Positions 33,620 through 42,370 of a DNA stretch of 48,697 nt are shown here, in pieces. The translations under genes were made by a program, and so were the position numbers. The stretch comes from Rickettsiales endosymbiont of Peranema trichophorum (GTDB taxonomy: Bacteria > Pseudomonadota > Alphaproteobacteria > Rickettsiales > Midichloriaceae). The notes beneath the pieces are model-generated. The model was not told where the DNA came from and ran no database searches. It worked only from the letters and a program-made list of their open reading frames with translations. Location of the stretch: assembly GCF_004210275.1 (NCBI RefSeq), contig NZ_SCFA01000054.1, positions 1-48,697 of the forward strand, in the 5' to 3' direction. Position 1 is the stretch's first letter, and each line of letters opens with the position of its first letter.

Positions 33620-33858
33620 TCACCCTGCCTTCGGCATTCTCCCCTTTTTGTCACTTCCGCACTCCTCCTCTGCCACTACATGCACCTCTTCTTTGCCACT
33701 TCGGTCCTCCTCTTTTGCCATTCCGGCATCCCCCTGTGTCGCTCCCCTCCTGCGTCATGCCCCTGAAAGCGGGAATCCATCTCCCTTTGCTAACAACTTA
33801 ACAGACAACTTTTGCGAAGATTCTTTTCATTCCAATTAAATTAGTGGACAGGCTCTTA
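33620..33858 (-). repeat. Interspersed repeat A, copy 5, with tandem tail
   Basis: 33762-33858 is repeat A (minus): GAGCCTGTCCACTAATTTAA, GGAATGAAAAGAATC, AAAGTTGTCTGTTAAGTTG, AGATGGATTCCCGC. 33620-33761 is its tail, degenerate units of about 23 bases such as CCGAAGTGGCAAAGAAGAGG and CGGAAGTGACAAAAAGG on the minus strand. It fills most of the 521-base gap between rpmG and the next gene; I see no gene in that gap. Confidence 0.7.
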
Positions 33859-33906
33859 TGCGACCATGATCACAGATAAATACTTCGTTGAAGGTCCAGT
33901 CAAGTT

Positions 33907-33990
33907 TAGGAGGCTCTGTAGTATAGGGCTTTGTCAAAAGCCCCTTTACTCGTACCATATTTCTACGGTGAGGGGCTTTGTAGGCTCCTA
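33907..33990 (-). terminator. Competing hairpins downstream of the duplicated-domain gene
   Basis: The segment AAAGCCCCT (33937-33945) can pair with AGGGGCTTT (33971-33979, 9 bp) or, through its first seven bases, with GGGCTTT (33926-33932). An outer TAGGAG/CTCCTA pair (33907-33912 and 33985-33990) could enclose both. On the minus strand the 9-bp stem is followed by a short TT run. It begins right after the stop at 33992. A terminator is the simplest reading; mutually exclusive folding could also regulate. Confidence 0.5.
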
Positions 33991-33991
33991 T

Positions 33992-34828
33992 TTACAGTTC
34001 TGAGTGCTGATGAAACAAGGCGGCAAATTCTAAATCGTAAGAAGACACCGAAGTTTCTGGGCAACCTTTTAGGTCCACTTCTAGTGTATATAGTTCATCA
34101 GGGTACCTTAATGGACGGACCTGTTCTAGGAGCTTCTCCCTTGGCTCTTGTGTAAAGAACTTATGGCAATTGACATTAAGTGCACGTAAATATGGTAGTA
34201 TATTTTTCTCAATCGCCTTGACAAGCTCATCGCGAAGTAATTGTGGGAAGACATCCTGTATTCCATTGAGTTGTTCGAGAGGGGGCGAGTAGGGTGATAA
34301 CGAAGCATCAAATTGATATCCACCAGAGATTGGGCAATTTATAACCTTTCCAGACGTCCTTATAACACCCTCATGGTGTTGTTGATATGATGCTTGATGA
34401 TCTGGTGCACGAGCTATCACATATCCCAGAAATTGGAGTGTTACTGGTGTAAATCTTACAGGTAGGTTTTCTAAGCAGCCTTGTAGCTCCACTTCTGTTG
34501 TATATATTGTGTGATTTACGTAAGCTTCATAAGATGCTCTAATTGCATCTTCTGATCTTACTTGAAAGAACTCTTCGCAGGTGATATTCCTTGGCAGTAA
34601 AGCTGGTACTACCTGTGCATTCATCCTGAATGCTAGTTCACGCACAAGATCTTCCGGTAAGGAGGTGGCATTCTTATCTATCATGTTCTGCATAAGCCTG
34701 CAGTACGTGTCTGCGATATTGGTATTGTACCCTGTTGCTTTTTGGTTACTCAGATCTATAACGTTCAACACGCATATATCCCCCTTGTAATCTTTTGGCA
34801 TAACTTGCAATTTTACTTTCTTACTCAT
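33992..34828 (-). CDS. Protein of unknown function with a duplicated domain
   Basis: I do not recognise this protein. Preferred start ATG 34828, 8 bases after AAAAGG; a GTG at 34918 would add a very basic 30-residue extension without a ribosome-binding site. 278 residues, no signal peptide or membrane segment. Two copies of a domain of about 80 residues are visible: (1) LPEDLVRELAFRMNAQVVPA, NITCEEFF, YTTEVELQGC; (2) FPQLLRDELVKAIEKNILPY, NVNCHKFF, YTLEVDLKGC. Each has the two Cys at matching places. The gene stands alone with its own terminator-like hairpins. Secreted effector or intracellular binding protein are both possible. Confidence 0.65.
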   Translation of the reverse strand: MSKKVKLQVMPKDYKGDICVLNVIDLSNQKATGYNTNIADTYCRLMQNMIDKNATSLPEDLVRELAFRMNAQVVPALLPRNITCEEFFQVRSEDAIRASYEAYVNHTIYTTEVELQGCLENLPVRFTPVTLQFLGYVIARAPDHQASYQQHHEGVIRTSGKVINCPISGGYQFDASLSPYSPPLEQLNGIQDVFPQLLRDELVKAIEKNILPYLRALNVNCHKFFTQEPREKLLEQVRPLRYPDELYTLEVDLKGCPETSVSSYDLEFAALFHQHSEL

Positions 34829-35380
34829 TCGTATGACCTTTTCATTTAAATTTAAGTTCAAGATTTTAAGTTTTGTACGTATTCTCGGACGAAACGATCG
34901 CAATCGTATACCTTTCACATCAATGCTGCAAGATTTATTTGTGCTTCTATATTTGTGTGTAGACGTTTGAGCAGAACCTAGTCTTGAATATGCCTGTGTG
35001 GTTTGCCTGTACAGAGGTATGGTAAAGTCACATCAAGCGCAAATAAGTCAAGGGTGCCCCAGAAATGTCGATTGCGATCGATTTATGATACATAAGTGCA
35101 TTTTTATTTGATAAAATTCAAGAAATATAATATTTTAATGAAGTGTTATTTTGGCGGTAAATTTTATATAAAAAGCTTTGCAGACTTTGTATAAATGCGG
35201 TATAGAATATCTCGTTTCTTTTTAAGAAAGTACAAACGCAAAATGCAAGTGGTAAAACGCTCTCAGTAGTGTGTTATCCGTCTTGCCTACTGTGTGAATG
35301 TTGTGTGTTTAAGGTTCTTCAAACGTTGCCTTAACAAAAGAATTTGTTGACATGAATTTTATGCTAGGAATATTTGTGAA
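34829..35380 (+). other. Intergenic region upstream of the polyamine operon
   Basis: About 550 bases. A consensus -10 TATAAT at 35126-35131 has a poor -35 (TTTATT, 35103-35108) 17 bases upstream; used, it would give a 5' leader of about 240 bases. A consensus TTGACA at 35347-35352 lies too close to the start codon to serve a normal leader. TCGAT/ATCGA hairpin potential exists at about 35068-35081. No gene seen. Confidence 0.35.
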
Positions 35381-36571
35381 ATGGAAAAATATAAAGATGC
35401 ACTTTCAGTAGTGGCCGATAAGAACCCACATGCCGTCCAGTATGTGTTTAGGCCACATCTCGTCGAGATCGCTTCCCGCTTCTTTCTAAACAGGTTTAGA
35501 GGCAAGGTAGCATATGCTGTGAAGGCAAACTCTGAAGAGTATGTCTTGAGAAGCATGTATAATGCTGGCGTCAACTGTTTTGATGTCGCATCGATAAGTG
35601 AAGTGCGCCTTATCCGTTCCCTTTTTCCCGATGCTTTTCTGTACTTTATGCACACCGTCAAATCTAGGCATGCTGTTGCCAGCGCATATCATGACTATGG
35701 TGTGAGGCACTTCTCCCTAGACAGCATTGAGGAGCTTGACAAAATCGTAGAAGAAACAAATTCCGCTAAGGATTTGGCCTTGTATGTCAGAATTGCCATT
35801 CCGAATACATACGCAAAGGTTAGTCTTGCTGGTAAATTTGGAATTGGAGGTGCAGAAGCTATTGAACTTTTGAGAAAGACTCGCAAAGTTGCTCTCAAAC
35901 TTGGTATATCATTCCATGTCGGCTCACAGTGTATGAACCCGGAAGCTTATAGGGTGGCGATAAGGACGGCTTCTGAATTGATAAAAGATGCAGGTGTTGA
36001 GGCTGATATCATCGATGTTGGTGGAGGTTTTCCATCAATATATTCAAGCATGCAATGTCCTCCATTGGAGAGGTACTTCGACGTTATTCATGACGAATTT
36101 AACGCTATGCCAGGTAGTGCAAACATGGAGCTAATGTGCGAGCCTGGAAGAGCCTTGGTAGCCGAAAGTGGTGCCGAGATTGTAAGAGTGGAGTTGATAA
36201 AGGGTAAGCACCTGTATATTAACGATGGAACGTATGGTGGGCTTTTTGACGCTGGCATATTTAAGTTGCCATATCCTGTGCAGATATTGAGGGAAGACTT
36301 CAACCATGGAGAGATGAGGCAGTATAGTTTTTTCGGACCAACATGTGACGCAGTTGACTTCATGCCTGGACCGTTTCTACTACCCGTTGATATTAAAGCG
36401 GGCGAGTACTTTGAGATAGGTCAGCTTGGCGCATATAGTAGAGCGCTTGCTACATCTTTTAATGGATTCACTGCAGAGAATGAAATAGTGGCAGTGGAGG
36501 ATATGCCCCTGTTATCTCTATATACAGAAGGAAGACTCAAGGATATTGACAACACGACAATAAAGGAGTGA
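35381..36571 (+). CDS. Group III PLP-dependent ornithine/arginine/lysine decarboxylase
   Basis: 396-residue alanine-racemase-fold decarboxylase. Seen: the PLP lysine Lys48 in AYAVKANSE, the CFDVASISEV motif, KFGIGG, FHVGSQCMN, the PLP-phosphate loop IDVGGGFPS, CEPGRALVAESG, YINDGTYGG and FFGPTCDAVDFMPGP with the catalytic Cys of the ornithine-decarboxylase type. Those features favour ornithine (or lysine) as substrate. The neighbouring agmatinase-like gene raises arginine as an alternative. First gene of a tight operon, 4 bases before the deoxyhypusine-synthase-like gene. Product is most likely putrescine. Confidence 0.92.
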   Translation: MEKYKDALSVVADKNPHAVQYVFRPHLVEIASRFFLNRFRGKVAYAVKANSEEYVLRSMYNAGVNCFDVASISEVRLIRSLFPDAFLYFMHTVKSRHAVASAYHDYGVRHFSLDSIEELDKIVEETNSAKDLALYVRIAIPNTYAKVSLAGKFGIGGAEAIELLRKTRKVALKLGISFHVGSQCMNPEAYRVAIRTASELIKDAGVEADIIDVGGGFPSIYSSMQCPPLERYFDVIHDEFNAMPGSANMELMCEPGRALVAESGAEIVRVELIKGKHLYINDGTYGGLFDAGIFKLPYPVQILREDFNHGEMRQYSFFGPTCDAVDFMPGPFLLPVDIKAGEYFEIGQLGAYSRALATSFNGFTAENEIVAVEDMPLLSLYTEGRLKDIDNTTIKE

Positions 36572-36575
36572 AAAA

Positions 36576-37634
36576 ATGACACGTAGTACCAATGGCGCAG
36601 ACCAGTCTGTAAATGCGAAGCTAAAGATGCTGTCTGAAGAGGTCAAGCATATAGATGTTACATCGTTTGATGCGCGTCCTATTGTCGATGCGATGAGTAA
36701 AATGTCTTTTACGTCTCGAGATTTGGGTAAGGCAGCCCAGATTTTTAACGATATGTTGAGAGATCAGAGCTGTAGTATCATCTTGACACTTGCTGGTTCA
36801 ACATCCGCTGGGGGCTGTATGAAAATATATGCGGATATGGTGAAGTATAATATGGTGGATGCCATAGTCGCCACCGGTGCTTCAATAGTTGATATGGACT
36901 TTTTTGAAGCACTAGGATTCAAGCACTATAGAGGGAATCAGTTTGAAGATGATAATAAATTGAGGGAAATGCTGATTGACAGAATTTATGATACATATAT
37001 TGATGAGAACGACTTAAAGGCATGTGACGAGACCATCTGCAATATCGCCGATCAGTTAAAGCATAAGGCTTATACTTCTCGTGCTTTCATTAAGGAGATG
37101 GGTAGATTTTTAAGTGAAGGTAAGGCGAAGAAGCCTGATTCTCTTGTGCAGCTTGCGTACGAGCATGACGTGCCGATCTTCTGTCCTGCGTTCACCGACT
37201 CTTCCGCTGGTTTTGGGCTAGTGTTGCATCAGACTAAAAATCCACACAGCTGCATTACGATAGACTCGATCGGCGACTTTAGAGAGCTTACCGATATTAA
37301 AGTAAATGCTAAAAAAACAGGCCTATTTATGATAGGAGGTGGTGTACCCAAGAATTTTGCACAAGATACAGTAGTGTGTGCTGAGATTCTTGGGCATGAT
37401 GTGAGCATGCACGAGTATGCCATTCAAATTACCGTTGCAGATAGTAGGGATGGCGCATGCTCCAGTTCGACTTTGAAGGAAGCTTCATCTTGGGGCAAGG
37501 TCAGTACTCAGATGGAACAAATGGTATATGCCGAAGCAACATCTGTACTTCCACTTTTGGTCAGCGATGCTTATCATCGTGGTCATTGGAAAAGTAGGGA
37601 GCGCAAAAAGTATAGTCAACTATTTGGAGTATAA
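36576..37634 (+). CDS. Deoxyhypusine-synthase-like protein (putative homospermidine synthase)
   Basis: 352 residues of the deoxyhypusine synthase family, which moves an aminobutyl group from spermidine or putrescine by an NAD-dependent reaction. Seen: TLAGSTSAGG near the N-terminus, VDAIVATGASIVDMDFFEALG, HDVPIFCPAFTDSSAGFG, GLFMIGGGVPKNF, and EASSWGKVS, whose Lys308 matches the enzyme-intermediate Lys of eukaryotic enzymes. Bacteria lack eIF5A, so such proteins are thought to make homospermidine or related polyamines. AAGGAG precedes the ATG; 4 bases after the decarboxylase and 2 bases before the ureohydrolase. Confidence 0.9.
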   Translation: MTRSTNGADQSVNAKLKMLSEEVKHIDVTSFDARPIVDAMSKMSFTSRDLGKAAQIFNDMLRDQSCSIILTLAGSTSAGGCMKIYADMVKYNMVDAIVATGASIVDMDFFEALGFKHYRGNQFEDDNKLREMLIDRIYDTYIDENDLKACDETICNIADQLKHKAYTSRAFIKEMGRFLSEGKAKKPDSLVQLAYEHDVPIFCPAFTDSSAGFGLVLHQTKNPHSCITIDSIGDFRELTDIKVNAKKTGLFMIGGGVPKNFAQDTVVCAEILGHDVSMHEYAIQITVADSRDGACSSSTLKEASSWGKVSTQMEQMVYAEATSVLPLLVSDAYHRGHWKSRERKKYSQLFGV

Positions 37635-37636
37635 AG

Positions 37637-38539
37637 ATGATGTCTTCATGGCCTGTGCTAAGCACGAAGAAAGGTTTCTTGGGTATACCAGAGGAGGACG
37701 CTGTCACGCATCCTCGTAACAAAGTAGTTGTAGTTCCATTTGGTTTGGAGAGTTCCGTTAGTTATGGTAAGGGTACGGCAAATGGACCTCAGGCGATTAT
37801 AGATGCTTCACATGAAGTTGAGTTATTTGATGAAGTATTGTGGTCGGAACCGTTTAGATACTTTGAAATGAAAACGCTGACTCCATCTCCTGTTTCCTCA
37901 AATACTGAAGAAGCGCTCAATAGTCTGACTGAGCTTGTGTCTAGTGCGCTTGCGCTAGGTGCTTTCCCTATGGTGTTGGGTGGTGAGCATTCTATAACGC
38001 CTGGAATTATTAGGTCATTTCAAGAAAGATTTGACGACATAGCTATACTCCAGTTTGATGCCCATGCTGATTTGAGGGACGGATACATGGGCAACCGTTT
38101 TTCTCATGCAGCTGCCATGAGGCGCTGTTTGGATTATGGAAATATTCGGCTGGTATCTGTAGGAATTAGAAACATATCCGCGGAAGAAGCCAGATTCATT
38201 GAGGCGAATCCTGACAGAATCTCGATATTCTGGGCCAAGGATAAGGTGAAATGGAACATTGAAGAGATATTATCAAAGCTAGGCAACAGAAAGGTATACC
38301 TAACGTTTGATGTAGATGCGTTTGATATGAGTATCATGCTGGCTACAGGAACTCCAGAGCCGAACGGTTTAATGTGGCAAGAAGCAATGGATATCATATC
38401 TGCCGTATCTGAGCGTCACGAAATTATAGGGGCTGACGTCAACGAGCTTTCCCCGATTGATGGCTTGCATGCTTGTAATTTCGTTGCGGCAAAGCTTGTA
38501 TATAAGATCTTGTCTTACGCCTTTAAAAACAGAAAGTAG
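37637..38539 (+). CDS. speB: Agmatinase-like ureohydrolase
   Basis: 300 residues of the arginase/agmatinase fold, dinuclear manganese. Seen: VVPFGLESSVSYGKGTANGPQAI, LGGEHSITPG, the metal site LQFDAHADLRDGY, SHAAAMRRC, SVGIRNIS and TFDVDAFDMSIMLATGTPEPNGL with its two Asp ligands (D-V-D). The segment after the ligands reads MSIMLATG instead of the usual P-x-x-A-P-G-T-G, so substrate preference may be altered. Likely reaction: agmatine to putrescine plus urea; guanidinobutyrase or another ureohydrolase activity is possible. A GGAG site overlaps the end of the previous gene. Last gene of the operon. Confidence 0.9.
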   Translation: MMSSWPVLSTKKGFLGIPEEDAVTHPRNKVVVVPFGLESSVSYGKGTANGPQAIIDASHEVELFDEVLWSEPFRYFEMKTLTPSPVSSNTEEALNSLTELVSSALALGAFPMVLGGEHSITPGIIRSFQERFDDIAILQFDAHADLRDGYMGNRFSHAAAMRRCLDYGNIRLVSVGIRNISAEEARFIEANPDRISIFWAKDKVKWNIEEILSKLGNRKVYLTFDVDAFDMSIMLATGTPEPNGLMWQEAMDIISAVSERHEIIGADVNELSPIDGLHACNFVAAKLVYKILSYAFKNRK

Positions 38540-38645
38540 TTTAAGAAATTACTGTGTTAAAGTAGCTACAAGATGTCTTGACCGAGTGGGGATATTTGTA
38601 GTAAGTGTATCCTAGTCACTTATTATTGAGAGGTTCCATTTTTCC

Positions 38646-39374
38646 ATGAAACAAGCTGTATACCTGTTGTCTTGTATAATCGTTGCATGCATACCAATGT
38701 TGGTAAATGCAGAAGAACCGTATTGTAAAGTGGACAGCGACAAGTCACTCTATTATCGTCTCGAGTTGTCTGTGCCCGCTACATTTTGCAAATTCTCAAA
38801 GGTCAAAGATCCCACTTGTGAATCCTTTCCAAAAGAAGAGTTGGTGCAGTTACATGGTTTGTGGCCTAATTATACATCGTCTGGCTTTCCAGAAGGCAAG
38901 TGTAGTGAGAAGGGCTGCCCAAAACCAAAGCCAGGCCAGGGGAAGTTTTGTGCTTTACCGATTCCGAAAGGCCTATACAACTCCCAAATTTGGAAGTTAC
39001 ACAGTAAGTATATGGGGGGCCGTGAGAAGTGTTTAGAGAGACACGAGTGGATTAAGCACGGACTCTGTACTCCAATGAAAGATAAGCCAATGAAATACTT
39101 TGGGTTTGCATTGAAAACTACTAAAAATATAGTTGACGCACTAAGTATTGAAGGCGACAAACCTATGTCGCAGAGTGACATCAGTTTACGAATTAAAGAG
39201 AAGCTTCCTGAGTTAGATGGTGCCGTACAGATTACCTGCAGAGGAAAGTATGCAAGTGCTATATCTGTAATGTACTCATGGGGTAACGAACCTGGAGCTG
39301 TTATCTTGAATTCCGATAATGCAAATCACTTTGTAGGTTGTAAGGACACCATAATATTTCCAAGCAAGCCATGA
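38646..39374 (+). CDS. Exported ribonuclease T2
   Basis: 242-residue acid-type endoribonuclease. Seen: a signal peptide ending near LVNA-EEPY, active-site segment 1 LHGLWPNYT (about 69) and segment 2 HEWIKHGLCT (133-142), with both catalytic His, the Glu and the Lys present. Several Cys (GKCSEKGCPK, EKCLER) could form disulfides in the periplasm or outside. Known roles: nutrient scavenging from RNA, and host-directed RNA cleavage in secreted forms. It is downstream of the polyamine operon with a 106-base gap. Rare in reduced intracellular genomes. Confidence 0.93.
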   Translation: MKQAVYLLSCIIVACIPMLVNAEEPYCKVDSDKSLYYRLELSVPATFCKFSKVKDPTCESFPKEELVQLHGLWPNYTSSGFPEGKCSEKGCPKPKPGQGKFCALPIPKGLYNSQIWKLHSKYMGGREKCLERHEWIKHGLCTPMKDKPMKYFGFALKTTKNIVDALSIEGDKPMSQSDISLRIKEKLPELDGAVQITCRGKYASAISVMYSWGNEPGAVILNSDNANHFVGCKDTIIFPSKP

Positions 39375-39399
39375 TGTCGCATATTGACCACCGAAGTTG

Positions 39400-39421
39400 C
39401 GATCCGTATGAACGGAGATCG
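39400..39421 (+). terminator. Hairpin downstream of the RNase T2 gene
   Basis: CGATCCGT and ACGGAGATCG pair with a two-base bulge around ATGA, 26 bases past the stop. No T-run, so termination would be weak. The rest of the 273-base gap holds two 16-base near-repeats (TTGATGTCGTAGTGG near 39528 and TTGATATCGTAATGG near 39563). Confidence 0.35.
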
Positions 39422-39647
39422 AGATTGTGTTAGCACTAATGTTACTTGAAGTGGATCAAAATGTTAGAGGCAGGACATTCAAATACAAGCTTTAGAAATA
39501 ACTAGTTGATCTGTGGTTTCAAGACTATTGATGTCGTAGTGGGCGACTAAAGTTTGATGCCGTTGATATCGTAATGGTCATAAGAATATCTTGCAATAAC
39601 TGTATTATGATCTATACAGGTTCGAGTCATGACATTAACGATTTAGT

Positions 39648-40985
39648 ATGTTCAAAAAAAGCATAATATTGTCCTTTTGCTTGTGGCTCTCCTGTATGAA
39701 TGCAGAAGCGGCGTTCTTCCGTCCTGAGACATTTACCTTGAAAAACGGTATGCAGGTGGTGCTAGTCACCGATACTTCAACGCCCGTTATCTTTCATGCT
39801 GTGTGGTATAAGGTTGGTAGAGGAGATGAAGCACCAGAAGAGCCATCCGGAATCGCTCATTTTTGTGAGCATATGATGTTCAAAGGCACCTCAAATATTA
39901 CAAGAGATGAGTTGAATTCTACCTTGTTTAAAATAGGTGCTATCAAAAACGCTATGACTAGCTTTGATTATACCACCTACTATGAGTTGATAGAGTCTTC
40001 AAGCATAGAGACAGTGATGAGGCTTGAAGCTGATCGCATGGTCAATTTGCTGATCAAAGAAGAAGACGTAGCATCAGAGCGTGGCGTAGTAATGGAAGAA
40101 AGAAAAACGAATATAGAAAGCTCGCCAGAAGGCCGAATAATGGAGGCTTCTATCTCTGCCTTTTTTACAAATCATCCATATCGCATACTACCTATTGGGT
40201 TGATGGATGATATAGCTAGCTACTCTTCAAAGGACGTTAAAAGCTTTTATAAAAAATGGTATCACCCCAATAATGCTATTTTGGTAGTAGTGGGCGACAT
40301 CAGCTTGGAGAGGCTAAAGGAATTGACGCAAAAGTATTACGGTGTTTTACCCGCTGGTCCAACTTTGGTTAGAAATCGTCTCAAAGAACCACAACGCACC
40401 GATGTTCTGAAAGATGTCAACCTCGGTGCTAATGAAGTGGGTTTACCATCTGTAAAATTGTACTACGATGCTCCCTCTGTGCGTTCCGACCCAAAAAAAG
40501 CTTATGCTCTGCAAGTGGGCTTGGAGGCTGTATTTGGTAGTTCTGTAGATTATTTTAAACGCGCCATGATTACAGAGAGAAAAGCTCTTAGCGGGATGAG
40601 TACTAGTTATGATGGTTTTTCGTACGATCCTATGTGGCTGTCAATAAGTCTACAGCCGTTGCCAGGTATAAAATGGAAACAGCTTAGTGTGATACTTGAG
40701 GAAGTCCTAAATAAAGCTTTAAAGAGCATTTCTCCTGAAGACGTCAAGCTTGCAAAAGCTAGAATACTGGGAAGGTTAGAGTATGACAGAGCTGATATTT
40801 TTGAGGTCGGCATGATTATTGGTAATGTGCTGGCTTCAGGGTATACTTTAGAGGATTTGGAGTCATATCCTGATAAAGTCAATGATGTGAAGCACGAGGA
40901 AGTGTTAGATGTTATGATGGATGTGTTGAAAATGCCCAAGGTTAGATCGTTTTTAGCACCTCTTTCTAAAAAGGGGGCAAAATGA
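39648..40985 (+). CDS. M16 family zinc metallopeptidase, catalytic subunit
   Basis: 445 residues. Seen: a signal peptide (SCMNAEA-AFFRP), the M16 N-domain with TLKNGMQVVLVTD, the zinc motif HFCEH (71-75) in GIAHFCEHMMFKGT, downstream Glu-bearing YELIESSSIETVMRLEADRM, and the RGVVMEER segment. The C-domain has YHPNNAILVVVGD. Pitrilysin-type peptidases of this size work as a pair with an inactive partner, here the next gene, overlapping by 4 bases. Periplasmic peptide degradation is likely. Confidence 0.93.
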   Translation: MFKKSIILSFCLWLSCMNAEAAFFRPETFTLKNGMQVVLVTDTSTPVIFHAVWYKVGRGDEAPEEPSGIAHFCEHMMFKGTSNITRDELNSTLFKIGAIKNAMTSFDYTTYYELIESSSIETVMRLEADRMVNLLIKEEDVASERGVVMEERKTNIESSPEGRIMEASISAFFTNHPYRILPIGLMDDIASYSSKDVKSFYKKWYHPNNAILVVVGDISLERLKELTQKYYGVLPAGPTLVRNRLKEPQRTDVLKDVNLGANEVGLPSVKLYYDAPSVRSDPKKAYALQVGLEAVFGSSVDYFKRAMITERKALSGMSTSYDGFSYDPMWLSISLQPLPGIKWKQLSVILEEVLNKALKSISPEDVKLAKARILGRLEYDRADIFEVGMIIGNVLASGYTLEDLESYPDKVNDVKHEEVLDVMMDVLKMPKVRSFLAPLSKKGAK

Positions 40986-42307
40986 ACCTTAGAATTCTTT
41001 TATATCAATTTTTCACAGTACTTGCTTTAGTAGCTTTTGATGCTGCTGCGGAAGTTAACGTGCAGGAGATAACTACGAAAAGCGGCATTAAAGCTTGGTT
41101 GGTACAGTCTCAGAGCAATATTCTTTCCTTGAGGTTTGCTTTTAAAGGTGCTGGCGGTGTTTCTGAAAAGCCAGGGCTGGAGGGAGCCACCACATTCTTG
41201 GCTAAGGCTTTGAACACAGTTGGTACGAAAGGATTATCAAGAACTGACTTAACAAAAAAATTGGAAAATATGTCCAGCTCTGTGTCTTTTAGTGCTGACA
41301 TAGATCATTTTTATGGTGATATTGAGTGTATTCAAGGAAACACAGAAGATACAGTCTCCATTGCCAGTCAGTTGATTTACCATCCTGTGTTTAAACAGCA
41401 AGATATCGATGAGGTTCGTAGAGGATTGATCGCATCCTTTAGAAGATCTAAAGCTAGGCCAGGATATCTATTAGGGGCAAAACTTAATCTGTTAACATCC
41501 GGGCCCAACCATCGTTACAGTAGTCGCCCAACTGAGAAAAGTTACAAAAGTATCAGTGTGTCAGATCTACTAAAGCATATGAAGATGTGGTCCAAAGACA
41601 ATTTGGAGCTGGTCATTGTTGGCAACGTTACATCAGAAAAAGCTAACGAGATCATTGACGCTTTGTTTAAGGATTTGCCAAGCAAGAGCAATCATCTAAG
41701 TGTGAAGAATCCTGTGATGACCAGTAAACGGGGCACATATCTCATCAACTATGACATGCCTCAAAGCATCGTAGATTTTGCGCATGAAGGTGTAGATGCA
41801 ACTTCTGTTGATAGTATGATGCTGCGTTTGATTATGAAGGTCTTGGGTGGAGGCATATCGTCAAGGTTGGGGAAAGAGTTAAGGGAAAAACGTGGCTTAG
41901 TGTACTCGATAGACGCTAGTTGCTCCTACTGGAACTTACAAAGCTCAGTAGATGGTAGTCTGGAAACTGACAATAGTAACGTTGGAGAGGTGATAGAGGA
42001 AATCAAAAAACAGTGGGAAGTGATGAAAAGCGGCGGCATGACATCAGAGGAGCTGGAGCATGTCAAATCCTATACTATAGGCTATTTGGCTGTAGGTTTG
42101 ACCAATAGTAAGGAGATCTCAAGATACATTTTAGGTCTCAAGATATTTGATTTTAGTCTAGACTATCTCCAAAACAGGCGGAAATTAGTTGAAAGTATCA
42201 CGCTTGAGCAAATTAACGATGCTGCTAGCCGGTTGTTAAAACCCGAAAGTTTGATTTTCGTTGTAGTTGGCTCTCCTAAGGATCTTAAAGCTGTAAGTGT
42301 GGAGTGA
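40982..42307 (+). CDS. M16 family peptidase, non-catalytic partner
   Basis: 441 residues with the same two-domain M16 fold and a signal peptide (LVAFDAAA-EVNVQ). The zinc motif is absent: the matching segment reads LEGATTFLAKAL. C-terminal markers remain (DNLELVIVGNV, LGGGISSRLGKELREKRGLVYSID). It overlaps the catalytic subunit gene by 4 bases, the usual active/inactive pairing that forms a clamshell heterodimer, as in mitochondrial processing peptidase. It would supply substrate binding rather than catalysis. Confidence 0.92.
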   Translation: MNLRILLYQFFTVLALVAFDAAAEVNVQEITTKSGIKAWLVQSQSNILSLRFAFKGAGGVSEKPGLEGATTFLAKALNTVGTKGLSRTDLTKKLENMSSSVSFSADIDHFYGDIECIQGNTEDTVSIASQLIYHPVFKQQDIDEVRRGLIASFRRSKARPGYLLGAKLNLLTSGPNHRYSSRPTEKSYKSISVSDLLKHMKMWSKDNLELVIVGNVTSEKANEIIDALFKDLPSKSNHLSVKNPVMTSKRGTYLINYDMPQSIVDFAHEGVDATSVDSMMLRLIMKVLGGGISSRLGKELREKRGLVYSIDASCSYWNLQSSVDGSLETDNSNVGEVIEEIKKQWEVMKSGGMTSEELEHVKSYTIGYLAVGLTNSKEISRYILGLKIFDFSLDYLQNRRKLVESITLEQINDAASRLLKPESLIFVVVGSPKDLKAVSVE

Positions 42308-42370
42308 TAGACGGATGTGTTATCAGTTATTTGGTTTGAAGGAATAATAATCAATTGATCAAGAGGTGAA

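Noticed and set aside
35347-35376. Consensus TTGACA with TATTTG 18 bases later as the main polyamine promoter
   Set aside because: The transcript would start at or after the ATG at 35381, leaving no leader; the -10 match is poor.
39620-39640. GGTTCGAGTC, resembling a tRNA T-loop
   Set aside because: Flanking bases do not form the five-pair T stem, and there is no acceptor or anticodon arm.
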